The position numbers and the translations under genes were made by a program. Below the pieces are notes generated by a model, which was not told the DNA's origin, did no database searches, and saw nothing but the letters and a program-made list of their open reading frames with translations. From Paracoccaceae bacterium (GTDB taxonomy: Bacteria > Pseudomonadota > Alphaproteobacteria > Rhodobacterales > Rhodobacteraceae): a stretch of 64,000 nucleotides of DNA. Shown here one piece after another: positions 24,082-31,671 of this stretch; position 1 is the first letter of the stretch; each line of letters starts with the position of its first letter. The stretch covers positions 992,001 through 1,056,000 of the forward strand of contig JACKKD010000001.1 in the NCBI GenBank assembly GCA_020637675.1. The letters run 5' to 3'.

Positions 24082-24918
24082 TCATCGGCCGAAGGCGCCG
24101 GGGCCGCGCAGCTTCGCGTGGCGGTTGACGTCCTTGTAGAGGAGGTAGCGGAAAGGGCCGGGGCCCGCGGCATAGCAGGCCTGCGGGCAGTAGGCGCGGA
24201 GCCACATGAAGTCGCCCGCCTCGACCTCGACCCAGTCGCGGTTGAGCTTGTAGGCGGCCTTGCCCTCGAGCACGTAGAGCCCGTGTTCCATCACATGCGT
24301 CTCTTCGAAGGGGATGAGACCGCCGGGCTGGAAGGTCACGATGTTGACGTGCATGTCATGGGACAGGTCGTCGGGATCGGCAAAGCGCGTCGTGGCCCAG
24401 CGGCCGCCGGTCTCGGGCATGGCCACGGGCTTGATGTCGCGGTCGGAGGTGACGAAGGCCTTCGGAGCGGCAAGGCCCGGCGCGTACTCATAGAGCTTGC
24501 GGACCCAGTGGAAACGCGCGGGATGGTCGGTGCCGTTGTGGAGCCGCCAGTCGGTGCCGGGCGGGATATAGGCATAGCCGCCGGGGCCGAGGTCGTGCTC
24601 CTGCCCGTCGAGCGAGAGCCATATCTCGCCTTCCGTGACGAAGATCACGCCCTCGGCCACCGGGTCCGGCTCGGGCAGGTCGGAGCCGCCGCCAGGCGCG
24701 ACCTCCATGACGTACTGGCTGAAGGTCTCGGCAAAGCCCGACATCGGCCGCGCGATGAGCCAGAGGCGGGTGTTCTTCCAGCCGGGAAGGCTGCTTGTCA
24801 CGATGTCGGAGAAGCAGCCCCTGGGGATGAGGCAATAGGCGTCGGTGAAGACGGCGCGGCCGGTCATCAGCGCGGTTTGCGGCGGCAGCCCGCCGGGGGG
24901 GGCGTAGTAGGGGCTCAT
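24082..24918 (-). CDS. allE: (S)-Ureidoglycine aminohydrolase (bicupin)
   Basis: A 278-residue double cupin that releases ammonia from (S)-ureidoglycine to give (S)-ureidoglycolate, the AllA substrate. The C-terminal cupin has ETHVMEHGLYVLEGK with Glu206, His208, His212 and, 34 residues on, Gln246; the spacing 2-6-40 equals that of the Mn-binding Glu/His/His/Gln of the plant enzyme. The N-terminal cupin keeps GVIFVTEGEIWLSLDG without the metal set, as usual. ATG overlaps the puuE stop by 4 bases. Confidence 0.93.
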   Translation of the reverse strand: MSPYYAPPGGLPPQTALMTGRAVFTDAYCLIPRGCFSDIVTSSLPGWKNTRLWLIARPMSGFAETFSQYVMEVAPGGGSDLPEPDPVAEGVIFVTEGEIWLSLDGQEHDLGPGGYAYIPPGTDWRLHNGTDHPARFHWVRKLYEYAPGLAAPKAFVTSDRDIKPVAMPETGGRWATTRFADPDDLSHDMHVNIVTFQPGGLIPFEETHVMEHGLYVLEGKAAYKLNRDWVEVEAGDFMWLRAYCPQACYAAGPGPFRYLLYKDVNRHAKLRGPGAFGR

Positions 24919-26330
24919 CTGGGAAGCATGTCCTTGAGACGGAGTTCGGCGATGCGTTCGACCTGCGCGCAGGCTTCGGAGAATTCGGTCTCGTTGTCCT
25001 GTTCGAGGCGGCGGCGGAAGGCCGCAAGGATCGCCGCCTTCGCGTTGTCGCGTACCGCGATGATGAAGGGGAAACCGTGGCGCGCAGTATAGGCGTTGTT
25101 GAGCTCGGAGAACTCGGTGCGCTCGTCGTCCGTGAGCGCATCGAGCCCGGCGGAGGCCTGTTCCGCGGACGAGGCCGCGGTCAGCCGCCGTGCCATGGCA
25201 AGCTTGCCCGCAAGGTCCGGATGCGCGGTCAGAACGCCCAGCCGTTCGGCGCGCGTGGCGGAACGGAAGACACGGGCGAGCGCACCGGCCAGCCCGGTCG
25301 CCGTGTCATGCGCGGGGCCAAGCTCCAGCGCCCAGGCGCGTTCGGCGACCCAGGGAGAGTGCTCGAAGACGCCGCCGAAGCGGGCGACGAATTCGGCCTT
25401 CTCCATGCGGCTCGGGCGGTCGAAGTCGCGTGGCGGATGGGTGGCGGTCCAGTGCCGGGCGATGTCGATGCGCCGGGGAAACCAGACGCCGTCGTGCCCC
25501 CGCGCGTAGTCCAGGAAGCGCTCCAGCCCGGCCATCTTGCCGGGCCGCCCGATCAGGCGGCAATGGAGGCCGACCGACATCATCTTGGCCTGCCCCGCCT
25601 GCCCTTCCGCGTAGAGCACGTCGAAGGCGTCCTTGAGATACTGGAAGAACTGCTCGCCCGTTATGTAGCCCGGCGCCGTGGCAAAGCGCATGTCGTTGGC
25701 GTCGAGCGTGTAGGGAATGACGAGTTGATGGCGGTCGCCAACCTCCAGCCAGTAGGGCAGGTCGTCGTCGTAGGTATCGGAAATCCAGTCGAAGCCCTGC
25801 TCGGCCGTGAGCCGCACGGTGTTGACCGAACAGCGCCCGGTATACCATCCGGTCGGGCGCGTCCCCACGACCTCGGTATGAAGGCGGATCGCCTCGGCGA
25901 TTTGGCGCCGCTCCTCGGCCTCGGCCATGTCGCGGTGTTCGACCCACTTCAGCCCGTGGGAGGCAATCTCCCACCCTGCCGCCTTCATCGCGGCGACCTG
26001 TTCGGGCGCGCGGGCCAGAGCGGTGGCGACACCGTAGACCGTGACGGGAATCCCGAGGCCGGTGAAGAGCCGGTGGAGACGCCAGAACCCCGCACGGGCG
26101 CCGTAGTCGTAGATCGACTCCATGTTCCAGTGGCGCTGGCCCGGCCAGGGCTGCGCGCCGGCAATGTCCGAGAGGAACGCCTCGGAGGCCGCGTCGCCAT
26201 GGAGGATCGAGTTCTCGCCCCCCTCCTCGTAGTTCAGCACGAGCGAGACGGCGACCTTCGCGCCGTCCGGCCAGCCTGCATCGGGAGGGGTCGGGCCGTG
26301 GCCGGACATGTCGCGGGGATAGCGGTTCAT
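24915..26330 (-). CDS. puuE: Fused allantoinase PuuE - OHCU decarboxylase
   Basis: A 471-residue bifunctional enzyme of urate breakdown. Residues ~1-310 are a polysaccharide-deacetylase-fold allantoinase (PuuE): LVLNYEEGGENSILHGD, IASHGLKWVEHRDM, RPTGWYTGRCSVNT and MMSVGLHCRLIGRPGK. Residues ~315-471 are an OHCU decarboxylase: FVARFGGVFEHSPWVAERAW, VLTAHPDLAGKLA, LTAASSAEQASAGLDAL and NNAYTARHGFPFIIAVR, with the catalytic His and Glu. The fusion joins non-adjacent needs: decarboxylation of OHCU to allantoin and its hydrolysis to allantoate. Uricase and allantoate amidohydrolase are not in the window. It is the first gene of the minus-strand ureide operon, divergent from uraH. Confidence 0.93.
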   Translation of the reverse strand: MNRYPRDMSGHGPTPPDAGWPDGAKVAVSLVLNYEEGGENSILHGDAASEAFLSDIAGAQPWPGQRHWNMESIYDYGARAGFWRLHRLFTGLGIPVTVYGVATALARAPEQVAAMKAAGWEIASHGLKWVEHRDMAEAEERRQIAEAIRLHTEVVGTRPTGWYTGRCSVNTVRLTAEQGFDWISDTYDDDLPYWLEVGDRHQLVIPYTLDANDMRFATAPGYITGEQFFQYLKDAFDVLYAEGQAGQAKMMSVGLHCRLIGRPGKMAGLERFLDYARGHDGVWFPRRIDIARHWTATHPPRDFDRPSRMEKAEFVARFGGVFEHSPWVAERAWALELGPAHDTATGLAGALARVFRSATRAERLGVLTAHPDLAGKLAMARRLTAASSAEQASAGLDALTDDERTEFSELNNAYTARHGFPFIIAVRDNAKAAILAAFRRRLEQDNETEFSEACAQVERIAELRLKDMLPR

Positions 26331-26347
26331 GAGTACCTTCGAAGTTT

Positions 26348-26364
26348 GCGACTAGGTTAGTCGC
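26348..26364. promoter_or_regulatory. Perfect palindrome upstream of puuE
   Basis: GCGACTA (26348-26354), GGT, then TAGTCGC (26358-26364): perfect 7-base arms around a 3-base centre. It is 18 bases upstream of the puuE ATG in the 144-base gap between divergent puuE and uraH. A candidate operator for the ureide genes; the regulator is not in the window. Confidence 0.45.
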
Positions 26365-26474
26365 GGTGGCGGACGTTGATTATACGCAAAATCCGAAAAG
26401 TCCTGACAGAAACTCGCGGGGTCGCCTTTCTCCCGGATAGCGTCGAAGATGCGGGCACCCGGAAAGGAGGCGCC

Positions 26475-26831
26475 ATGTCAGGCTATCTCACCACCCATGT
26501 TCTCGATACGGCGCGGGGCCGGCCGGCCGCGGGGATCAGGATCGCGCTCTATCGGCTGGCAGACGGCGCGCGGCGCGCGATTGCCGAGGCGGTCACCAAT
26601 TCCGACGGGCGCACCGACGCACCGATCCTTCCCGCCGGGGCCTTCGCACCCGGAACCTACGAGCTTGTGTTCTTCGCCGGCGACTACCTCAGGGCGACCG
26701 GCCAGGCAGGAGACGGGCCGCTGTTCCTCGACGAGGTGCCGATCCGCTTCGGAATTGCCGACGGCGCGGCGCACTACCACGTGCCGCTCCTGCTGTCGCC
26801 CTACGGCTACTCCACCTACCGCGGCAGTTGA
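26475..26831 (+). CDS. uraH: 5-Hydroxyisourate hydrolase
   Basis: A 118-residue transthyretin-like enzyme that opens 5-hydroxyisourate to OHCU, the substrate of the decarboxylase domain encoded divergently. It has the N-terminal YLTTHVLDTARGRPA (His8) and the diagnostic C-terminus YHVPLLLSPYGYSTYRGS with the YRGS tetrapeptide. No periplasmic signal is present, so it is cytoplasmic. An excellent ribosome-binding site, AAAGGAGG, precedes the ATG at 26475. An upstream in-frame extension of 33 codons is rejected for this reason. Confidence 0.95.
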   Translation: MSGYLTTHVLDTARGRPAAGIRIALYRLADGARRAIAEAVTNSDGRTDAPILPAGAFAPGTYELVFFAGDYLRATGQAGDGPLFLDEVPIRFGIADGAAHYHVPLLLSPYGYSTYRGS

Positions 26832-26837
26832 GAGGAT

Positions 26838-27266
26838 TCAGAGGTCGCGGAACCAGGGATCGATCTTCCAGTAGCGCGCCATGTCGCCGGCCGTTACGTG
26901 CGGCAGTCCCACCGCCGCCATCGCGCAAAGATCGGCACCGACAAGCGCGGCAAGCCGCCAGCCCTGCGCGGCCCCCTCGCGGGACGGGCTGCCCGGGCCG
27001 AACATCTGCTCGATCTCGGTCGCCGCGGCGACGATGGCGAGGATCACCTCGCCTGCCGGCGCCTCCGGCCAGCGGGCGACCATCTCGCGCACGAGCGGAC
27101 GCCAGCCGTCGGGTGCATCGAGCAGATGCTCGATCGCAAACTGCATCCTGTCCAGATCGCCCGGTGTCCCGGTGACCGCCCCCGCCATCGCCCCGGTCTT
27201 CGCCCCAGTCATCGCCCCAGTCATCGCCCGGCCACACGTTCGCCGGCGGCCCCCAGCCGCCGTCAT
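26838..27266 (-). CDS. Uncharacterised protein with N-terminal MTGA-type repeats
   Basis: A 142-residue protein that I do not recognise. From the ATG at 27266 (AAGGGG just upstream) it begins with a short basic, Ala/Gly-rich segment, then four 4-residue repeats (MTGA, MTGA, KTGA, MAGA) encoded by 12-base tandem units, then a ~100-residue predicted helical part (for example DRMQFAIEHLLDAPDGWRPL). It ends in WKIDPWFRDL. No signal peptide or catalytic motif is evident. It is convergent with uraH (6 bases between) and divergent from deoC. The start is uncertain: the frame is open to 27296. Confidence 0.6.
   Translation of the reverse strand: MTAAGGRRRTCGRAMTGAMTGAKTGAMAGAVTGTPGDLDRMQFAIEHLLDAPDGWRPLVREMVARWPEAPAGEVILAIVAAATEIEQMFGPGSPSREGAAQGWRLAALVGADLCAMAAVGLPHVTAGDMARYWKIDPWFRDL
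27178..27225. repeat. 12-base tandem repeat, four units
   Basis: Four consecutive 12-base units (GCCCCCGCCATC, GCCCCGGTCTTC, then GCCCCAGTCATC twice) inside the uncharacterised minus-strand gene. Being a multiple of three, copy-number change would add or remove MTGA-like tetrapeptides without a frameshift. Confidence 0.8.
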
Positions 27267-27328
27267 CCGGCCCCTTTCCCGCCGGTTTCGGTGCATGTGT
27301 CAACTGCGAAACCGGAAACGGCTCCTTT

Positions 27329-27346
27329 TTTGACCTTCCGGTCAAA
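27329..27346. promoter_or_regulatory. Inverted repeat upstream of deoC, candidate operator
   Basis: TTTGACC (27329-27335), TTCC, then GGTCAAA (27340-27346): perfect 7-base arms. It follows a T-run and lies 77 bases before the deoC ATG and 63 bases upstream of the divergent hypothetical gene. A candidate binding site for a regulator of the deoC-ALDH16-FAH operon. Confidence 0.5.
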
Positions 27347-27423
27347 CCGGCGCGTTGCAGTTGGCCGGGACAAGCGATAGCCTTCCGTGCGATGATCGCG
27401 CGGCGGTTCGGACGGGTAAGACG

Positions 27424-28398
27424 ATGACGGTGACCGACGGGCAAGTCCCATCCAACAGCGCGCGCAACCGCGGCGTGGCGTTGCAGACCGACTGGTTCGA
27501 GCAGATCGCCGTGAACACCCCCGCCGCCGAGCGGCGCGCGGCTGCGCTGACGACCCGGCGCACCGTGAAGAAGGAATGGCAGGCGGCCTGGCTCGTCAAC
27601 GCGGTCCGCTGCATGGACCTGACGACGCTCGCGGGCGACGATACCGAGGATCGCGTGCGCCGGCTCTGCGCCAAGGCCGCGCGGCCTCTGGCCGGTCACA
27701 TCCTGGCCGGGCTCGGCCTGGACCGCCTGACGACCGGGGCGGTCTGCGTTTATCCGACCATGGTTCCGGCGGCGGTGAAGGCGCTGAAGGGCACCGGCAT
27801 CCCGGTGGCCTCGGTCGCCACGGGGTTTCCCGCTGGCCTGATGCCGCTCGACCTCCGCCTTGCCGAGATCCGCTACGCCGTCGACCAGGGTGCCGACGAG
27901 ATCGACATCGTCATCACCCGCGCCCATGTGCTCGACGCCAGATGGTCCGCGCTCTACGACGAAGTGGCCGCGATGCGCGAGGCTTGCGGGTCGGCGCACA
28001 TGAAGGCGATCCTCGCGACAGGCGATCTCAGGACGCTCAGGAACGTCTACAAGGCCTCGGTGGTGGCGATGCAGGCGGGGGCGGATTTCATCAAGACCTC
28101 GACCGGGAAGGAAGGCGTGAACGCGACCCTGCCGGTCAGCCTCGTCATGGTGCGGGCCTTGCGCGACTATGGCGAACGCACCGGCTTCCGCATCGGATTC
28201 AAGCCGGCGGGCGGCATGAAGACCGCGAAGGATGCCATCGCGTGGCAGATCCTGATGAAGGAGGAACTGAGCACCGACTGGCTGCGCCCCGACCTTTTCA
28301 GGCTCGGCGCCTCGTCGATGCTGGCCGATATCGAGCGCCAGCTCGAACATCACCTGACCGGGCGCTACGCCGCATCCTCGCGTCATGCGATTGCCTGA
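27424..28398 (+). CDS. deoC: Deoxyribose-phosphate aldolase
   Basis: A 324-residue class I aldolase that splits 2-deoxyribose-5-phosphate into glyceraldehyde-3-phosphate and acetaldehyde. The Schiff-base lysine is Lys224 in ADFIKTSTGKEG; the second lysine is Lys260 in IGFKPAGGM; the proton-relay Asp is in DEIDIVITRAH. It is longer than the short bacterial type (~250), like the eukaryotic/alphaproteobacterial form, with an extra N-terminal ~60 residues. The ALDH16 gene begins 7 bases after its stop, giving an obvious sink for acetaldehyde. Confidence 0.94.
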   Translation: MTVTDGQVPSNSARNRGVALQTDWFEQIAVNTPAAERRAAALTTRRTVKKEWQAAWLVNAVRCMDLTTLAGDDTEDRVRRLCAKAARPLAGHILAGLGLDRLTTGAVCVYPTMVPAAVKALKGTGIPVASVATGFPAGLMPLDLRLAEIRYAVDQGADEIDIVITRAHVLDARWSALYDEVAAMREACGSAHMKAILATGDLRTLRNVYKASVVAMQAGADFIKTSTGKEGVNATLPVSLVMVRALRDYGERTGFRIGFKPAGGMKTAKDAIAWQILMKEELSTDWLRPDLFRLGASSMLADIERQLEHHLTGRYAASSRHAIA

Positions 28399-28405
28399 GG
28401 GACCC

Positions 28406-30763
28406 ATGCCGACAGTGACCGAAATCCTCGAGACGATGGACTACGGACCTGCCCCCGAGGCCACGGGCGAGGTCATGGCCTGGCTGAAGGCGCGCGGCAG
28501 CTTCGGCCACTATATCGACGGCGCCTTCACCCGGCCGGCGAAGACCTTCGCGACGGCGAACCCCGCGACGGGCGCGCCGCTTGCCGAGGTCGCGCACGGG
28601 ACGGCGGCCGACGTTGCCGCTGCCGTCAAGGCCGCCCGCGCGGCCCTGCCCGGCTGGTCCCGCCTTCCCGGCCACGAACGCGCGAAATGGCTCTACGCGC
28701 TCGCCCGCCATGCCCAGAAGCGCGAACGCTTCCTCGCGGTGCTGGAGACGCTCGACAACGGCAAGCCGATCCGCGAAAGCCGCGACATCGACGTGCCGTT
28801 GGTCGCGCGCCACTTCTACCATCACGCGGGCTGGGCCGCGATGCTGGAGGCGGAGTTTCCCGGCGCGAGACCTGTGGGCGTCTGCGGCCAGATCATCCCG
28901 TGGAACTTCCCGCTCCTCATGCTCGCGTGGAAGATCGCGCCGGCGCTCGCCGCCGGCAACACGGTCGTCCTCAAGCCGGCGGAGCAGACCCCGCTCACCG
29001 CGCTCGCCTTCGCCGAGATCTGCGCCGAGGTCGGCCTGCCGAAGGGCGTCGTCAACATCGTGACGGGCGACGGCGCCACGGGCGCCGCGCTGGTCGGCTC
29101 GGAGGTCGACAAGATCGCCTTCACCGGCTCGACCGAGGTTGGCCGTGCCATCCGCAAGGCGACGGCCGGGACGGGCAAGAAGCTCACGCTGGAACTGGGC
29201 GGCAAGTCGCCTTTCGTGGTCTTCGCCGATGCCGATCTCGATGCCGCCGTCGAGGGCGTGGTGGACGCGATCTGGTTCAACCAGGGCCAGGTCTGCTGCG
29301 CCGGATCGCGCATTCTCGTCGCCGAATCCGTCGCGGGGACGTTCCAGCACCGGCTGTCAGCGCGGCTGGCGAAGCTGCGGGTTGGCGACCCCCTCGACAA
29401 GTCGACCGACGTCGGCGCCATCGTCGATGCAACGCAGCTCGCCCGCATCCGCGATCTGGTGGCGCAGGGCGAAGCGCAGGGGGCCGTGCTGCATCAGGCA
29501 CCCGTTGGGCTTCCGTCGCAGGGCTGCTTCTTCGCCCCAGGCTTTCTCACCAACGTCGCTCCCGCCAACATCGTGTCGGAGGTGGAGATCTTCGGCCCCG
29601 TCGCCACGCTCACCACGTTCCGCACACCCGACGAGGCGGTGGAATTGGCCAACAACACCCGCTACGGGCTCGCCGCCTCGATCTGGTCCGAAAACATCAA
29701 CCTCGCGCTCGACGTCGCCTCGAAGGTCAATGCGGGCGTGGTCTGGATCAACTCCACCAACGTCTTCGACGCGGGTGCCGGGTTCGGCGGCTACCGCGAA
29801 AGCGGGTTTGGCCGTGAGGGAGGCCGCGAGGGGATGCGAGAGTACCTCACCACTCCGGCCCCGAAGGCTCTGCCCGAGGCGGAGGCGGGGCGGCTCGATG
29901 CCGCGCCGCATCCGGGCCCCGCGTCCAGGGGCCCAGCCGCGGTCGACCGCACCGCCAAGCTCTACATCGGCGGCGCGCAGAAGCGTCCCGATTCGGGCTA
30001 TTCCTACACCGTCATGGCAAAGGGGCGCGAGATCGGGCTGGCCGCGCTCGGCAACCGCAAGGACATCCGCAACGCCGTGGAGGCGGCGCATGCCGCGAAG
30101 GGATGGGGCAAGGCCACTGGTCACAACCGGGCGCAGGTGCTCTATTACCTCGCCGAGAACCTCGCCGCGCGCGAGGCGGAGTTCGTGGCGCGGCTGAAGG
30201 CGGCCGGCGTGGCGAAACCCGTCGACGAGGTGGCGCTGTCGATCCGCCGTGCCTTCTTCTACGCGGCGCAGGCCGACAAGTTCGACGGCGCGGTGCATTC
30301 CACGAAGTCGTCCCATGTCACCCTCGCCATGCCAGAACCCTTCGGCGTCATGGGGATCGCCTGCCCGGACGCAGCACCGCTTCTGGGCTTTCTCAGCCTC
30401 GTCCTGCCGGCCATCGCCATGGGCAACCGCGTGGTAGCAATCCCGGCGGCGTCGATGCCGCTGGCCGCGACCGACCTCTACCAGGTCTTCGACACCTCGG
30501 ACCTTCCGGGCGGCGTCGTGAACATCGTCACCGGTGCGAAGGACGAACTCGCGAAGGTGCTCGCCCAGCACGACGACGTCGCCGCGCTCTGGTACTGTGG
30601 CGGACCGCAGGGCCGCACTTCGGCCGAAACCGAAAGCGCGGGCAACCTGAAGGCCACCTGGACCTTCCCGAACCGCGACTGGCGCGGGGGCGATGGTCAG
30701 GGCCGCGAATTCCTGCTACGCGCGACGCAGGTGAAGAACATCTGGGTTCCCTACGGCGAATGA
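28406..30763 (+). CDS. Type-16 aldehyde dehydrogenase (ALDH16, two ALDH domains)
   Basis: A 785-residue tandem aldehyde dehydrogenase. The first domain (~1-500) is complete: IIPWNFPLLMLAWKIAPAL, FTGSTEVGRAI, catalytic Glu263 in LELGGKSP and catalytic Cys297 in FNQGQVCCAGSR, with EIFGPVATL later. The second (~530-785) keeps the ALDH fold (FGVMGIACPDAAPLLGFLSL, GGVVNIVTGAKDEL) but has no catalytic Cys loop, as in ALDH16 proteins, where this domain is structural. It oxidises an aldehyde with NAD+, presumably the acetaldehyde released by DeoC. ATG at 28406 follows GAGGGA. The stop overlaps the next start (ATGA). Confidence 0.92.
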   Translation: MPTVTEILETMDYGPAPEATGEVMAWLKARGSFGHYIDGAFTRPAKTFATANPATGAPLAEVAHGTAADVAAAVKAARAALPGWSRLPGHERAKWLYALARHAQKRERFLAVLETLDNGKPIRESRDIDVPLVARHFYHHAGWAAMLEAEFPGARPVGVCGQIIPWNFPLLMLAWKIAPALAAGNTVVLKPAEQTPLTALAFAEICAEVGLPKGVVNIVTGDGATGAALVGSEVDKIAFTGSTEVGRAIRKATAGTGKKLTLELGGKSPFVVFADADLDAAVEGVVDAIWFNQGQVCCAGSRILVAESVAGTFQHRLSARLAKLRVGDPLDKSTDVGAIVDATQLARIRDLVAQGEAQGAVLHQAPVGLPSQGCFFAPGFLTNVAPANIVSEVEIFGPVATLTTFRTPDEAVELANNTRYGLAASIWSENINLALDVASKVNAGVVWINSTNVFDAGAGFGGYRESGFGREGGREGMREYLTTPAPKALPEAEAGRLDAAPHPGPASRGPAAVDRTAKLYIGGAQKRPDSGYSYTVMAKGREIGLAALGNRKDIRNAVEAAHAAKGWGKATGHNRAQVLYYLAENLAAREAEFVARLKAAGVAKPVDEVALSIRRAFFYAAQADKFDGAVHSTKSSHVTLAMPEPFGVMGIACPDAAPLLGFLSLVLPAIAMGNRVVAIPAASMPLAATDLYQVFDTSDLPGGVVNIVTGAKDELAKVLAQHDDVAALWYCGGPQGRTSAETESAGNLKATWTFPNRDWRGGDGQGREFLLRATQVKNIWVPYGE

Positions 30764-31458
30764 CCGACATCCTCTTTCCCCCGCCCGCCCCCGTCCTCGT
30801 GCCGATGCGCGATGGTTCGGGCTTCTACCCCGTCAGCCGCATCTTCTGCGTGGGACGCAACTATGCCGACCACGCCAGGGAAATGGGGGGGGAGGTCGAC
30901 CGCGAGGCGCCCTTCTACTTCACCAAGTCGCCCGCGCATCTCACCCTGTCGGGTGCGACCACGCCCTATCCGCCGGGGACGGAGGACTTCCACCACGAAA
31001 TGGAGTTCGCCTTCGCGATCGGCGCGGAGGGGTTCCGCGTGGCGGCCGCGCGCGCGGTGGACCTCGTCTTCGGCTACGCCGCCGGGCTCGACATGACCCG
31101 GCGCGACCTTCAGGGTGCCGCGAAGGACAAGCGTCGGCCCTGGGACACCGGCAAGGACTTCGAGAACGCTGCCGTGATCGGCCCGCTGACGCGCGCGACC
31201 GAGTTCGGCGCACCCGGGCCGCAGGCGATCACGCTTCTCCTGAACGGCGAGCCGGTGCAGCGGTCGCACCTGTCCGAAATGGTCTGGTCGGTGCCCGAGA
31301 TCGTCGCCCATCTCTCGACGCTCTACCACCTTCGGCCGGGCGACCTCATCTACACCGGCACGCCCGCCGGCGTCGGGCCGGTCGCGCCCGGCGACCGGCT
31401 CCATGGCGAAATCGACGGCCTCGCGCCGGTCGATCTGACCATCGCCGCCGCCGATTGA
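30760..31458 (+). CDS. Fumarylacetoacetate-hydrolase-family protein
   Basis: A 232-residue FAH-fold enzyme. It has the family metal-binding pattern: ILFPPPAPVLVPM at the start, FCVGRNYADHAREMGGE, FYFTKSP, FHHEMEFAFAIG (Glu ligands), YAAGLDMTRRDLQ (Asp) and LIYTGTPAGVGPVAPGD. The size is that of fumarylpyruvate/acylpyruvate hydrolases that cleave beta-diketo acids. It is translationally coupled to ALDH16 by an ATGA overlap, which suggests a role in the same pathway; its connection to deoxyribose is unclear. It might remove a side product or indicate that the operon handles another aldehyde. Confidence 0.85.
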   Translation: MTDILFPPPAPVLVPMRDGSGFYPVSRIFCVGRNYADHAREMGGEVDREAPFYFTKSPAHLTLSGATTPYPPGTEDFHHEMEFAFAIGAEGFRVAAARAVDLVFGYAAGLDMTRRDLQGAAKDKRRPWDTGKDFENAAVIGPLTRATEFGAPGPQAITLLLNGEPVQRSHLSEMVWSVPEIVAHLSTLYHLRPGDLIYTGTPAGVGPVAPGDRLHGEIDGLAPVDLTIAAAD

Positions 31459-31671
31459 GGACGCTCGGCGCCCCGGTATCGCTGCGGGCCGAAACGCGCT
31501 ATGATGCCCTGAGATTGAATCGATACCCGCGCCCGCAATTCATCGGCGCAACCTTTCCGAAGTGACACTTCGACGCCCGTTCCGCGCGGGTCCGGTCCGC
31601 ATTTCCCGACGTGACGAGTTGCCGTCCGGTCCGATCCCATTTCAACCCCAATCCGCTTCAGGAGCCAAATC
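31459..31671. other. 213-base intergenic region before the papain-like protease gene
   Basis: No reading frame with protein-like content. A small hairpin CGAAGT-GAC-ACTTCG lies at 31558-31572, too weak to call a terminator. The 3' end has CAGGAG as ribosome-binding site for the next gene. No convincing promoter was recognised. Confidence 0.4.

Noticed and set aside
26475..26831. UraH product as a transthyretin-like periplasmic protein
   Set aside because: There is no signal peptide and the C-terminal YRGS marks the hydroxyisourate hydrolase.
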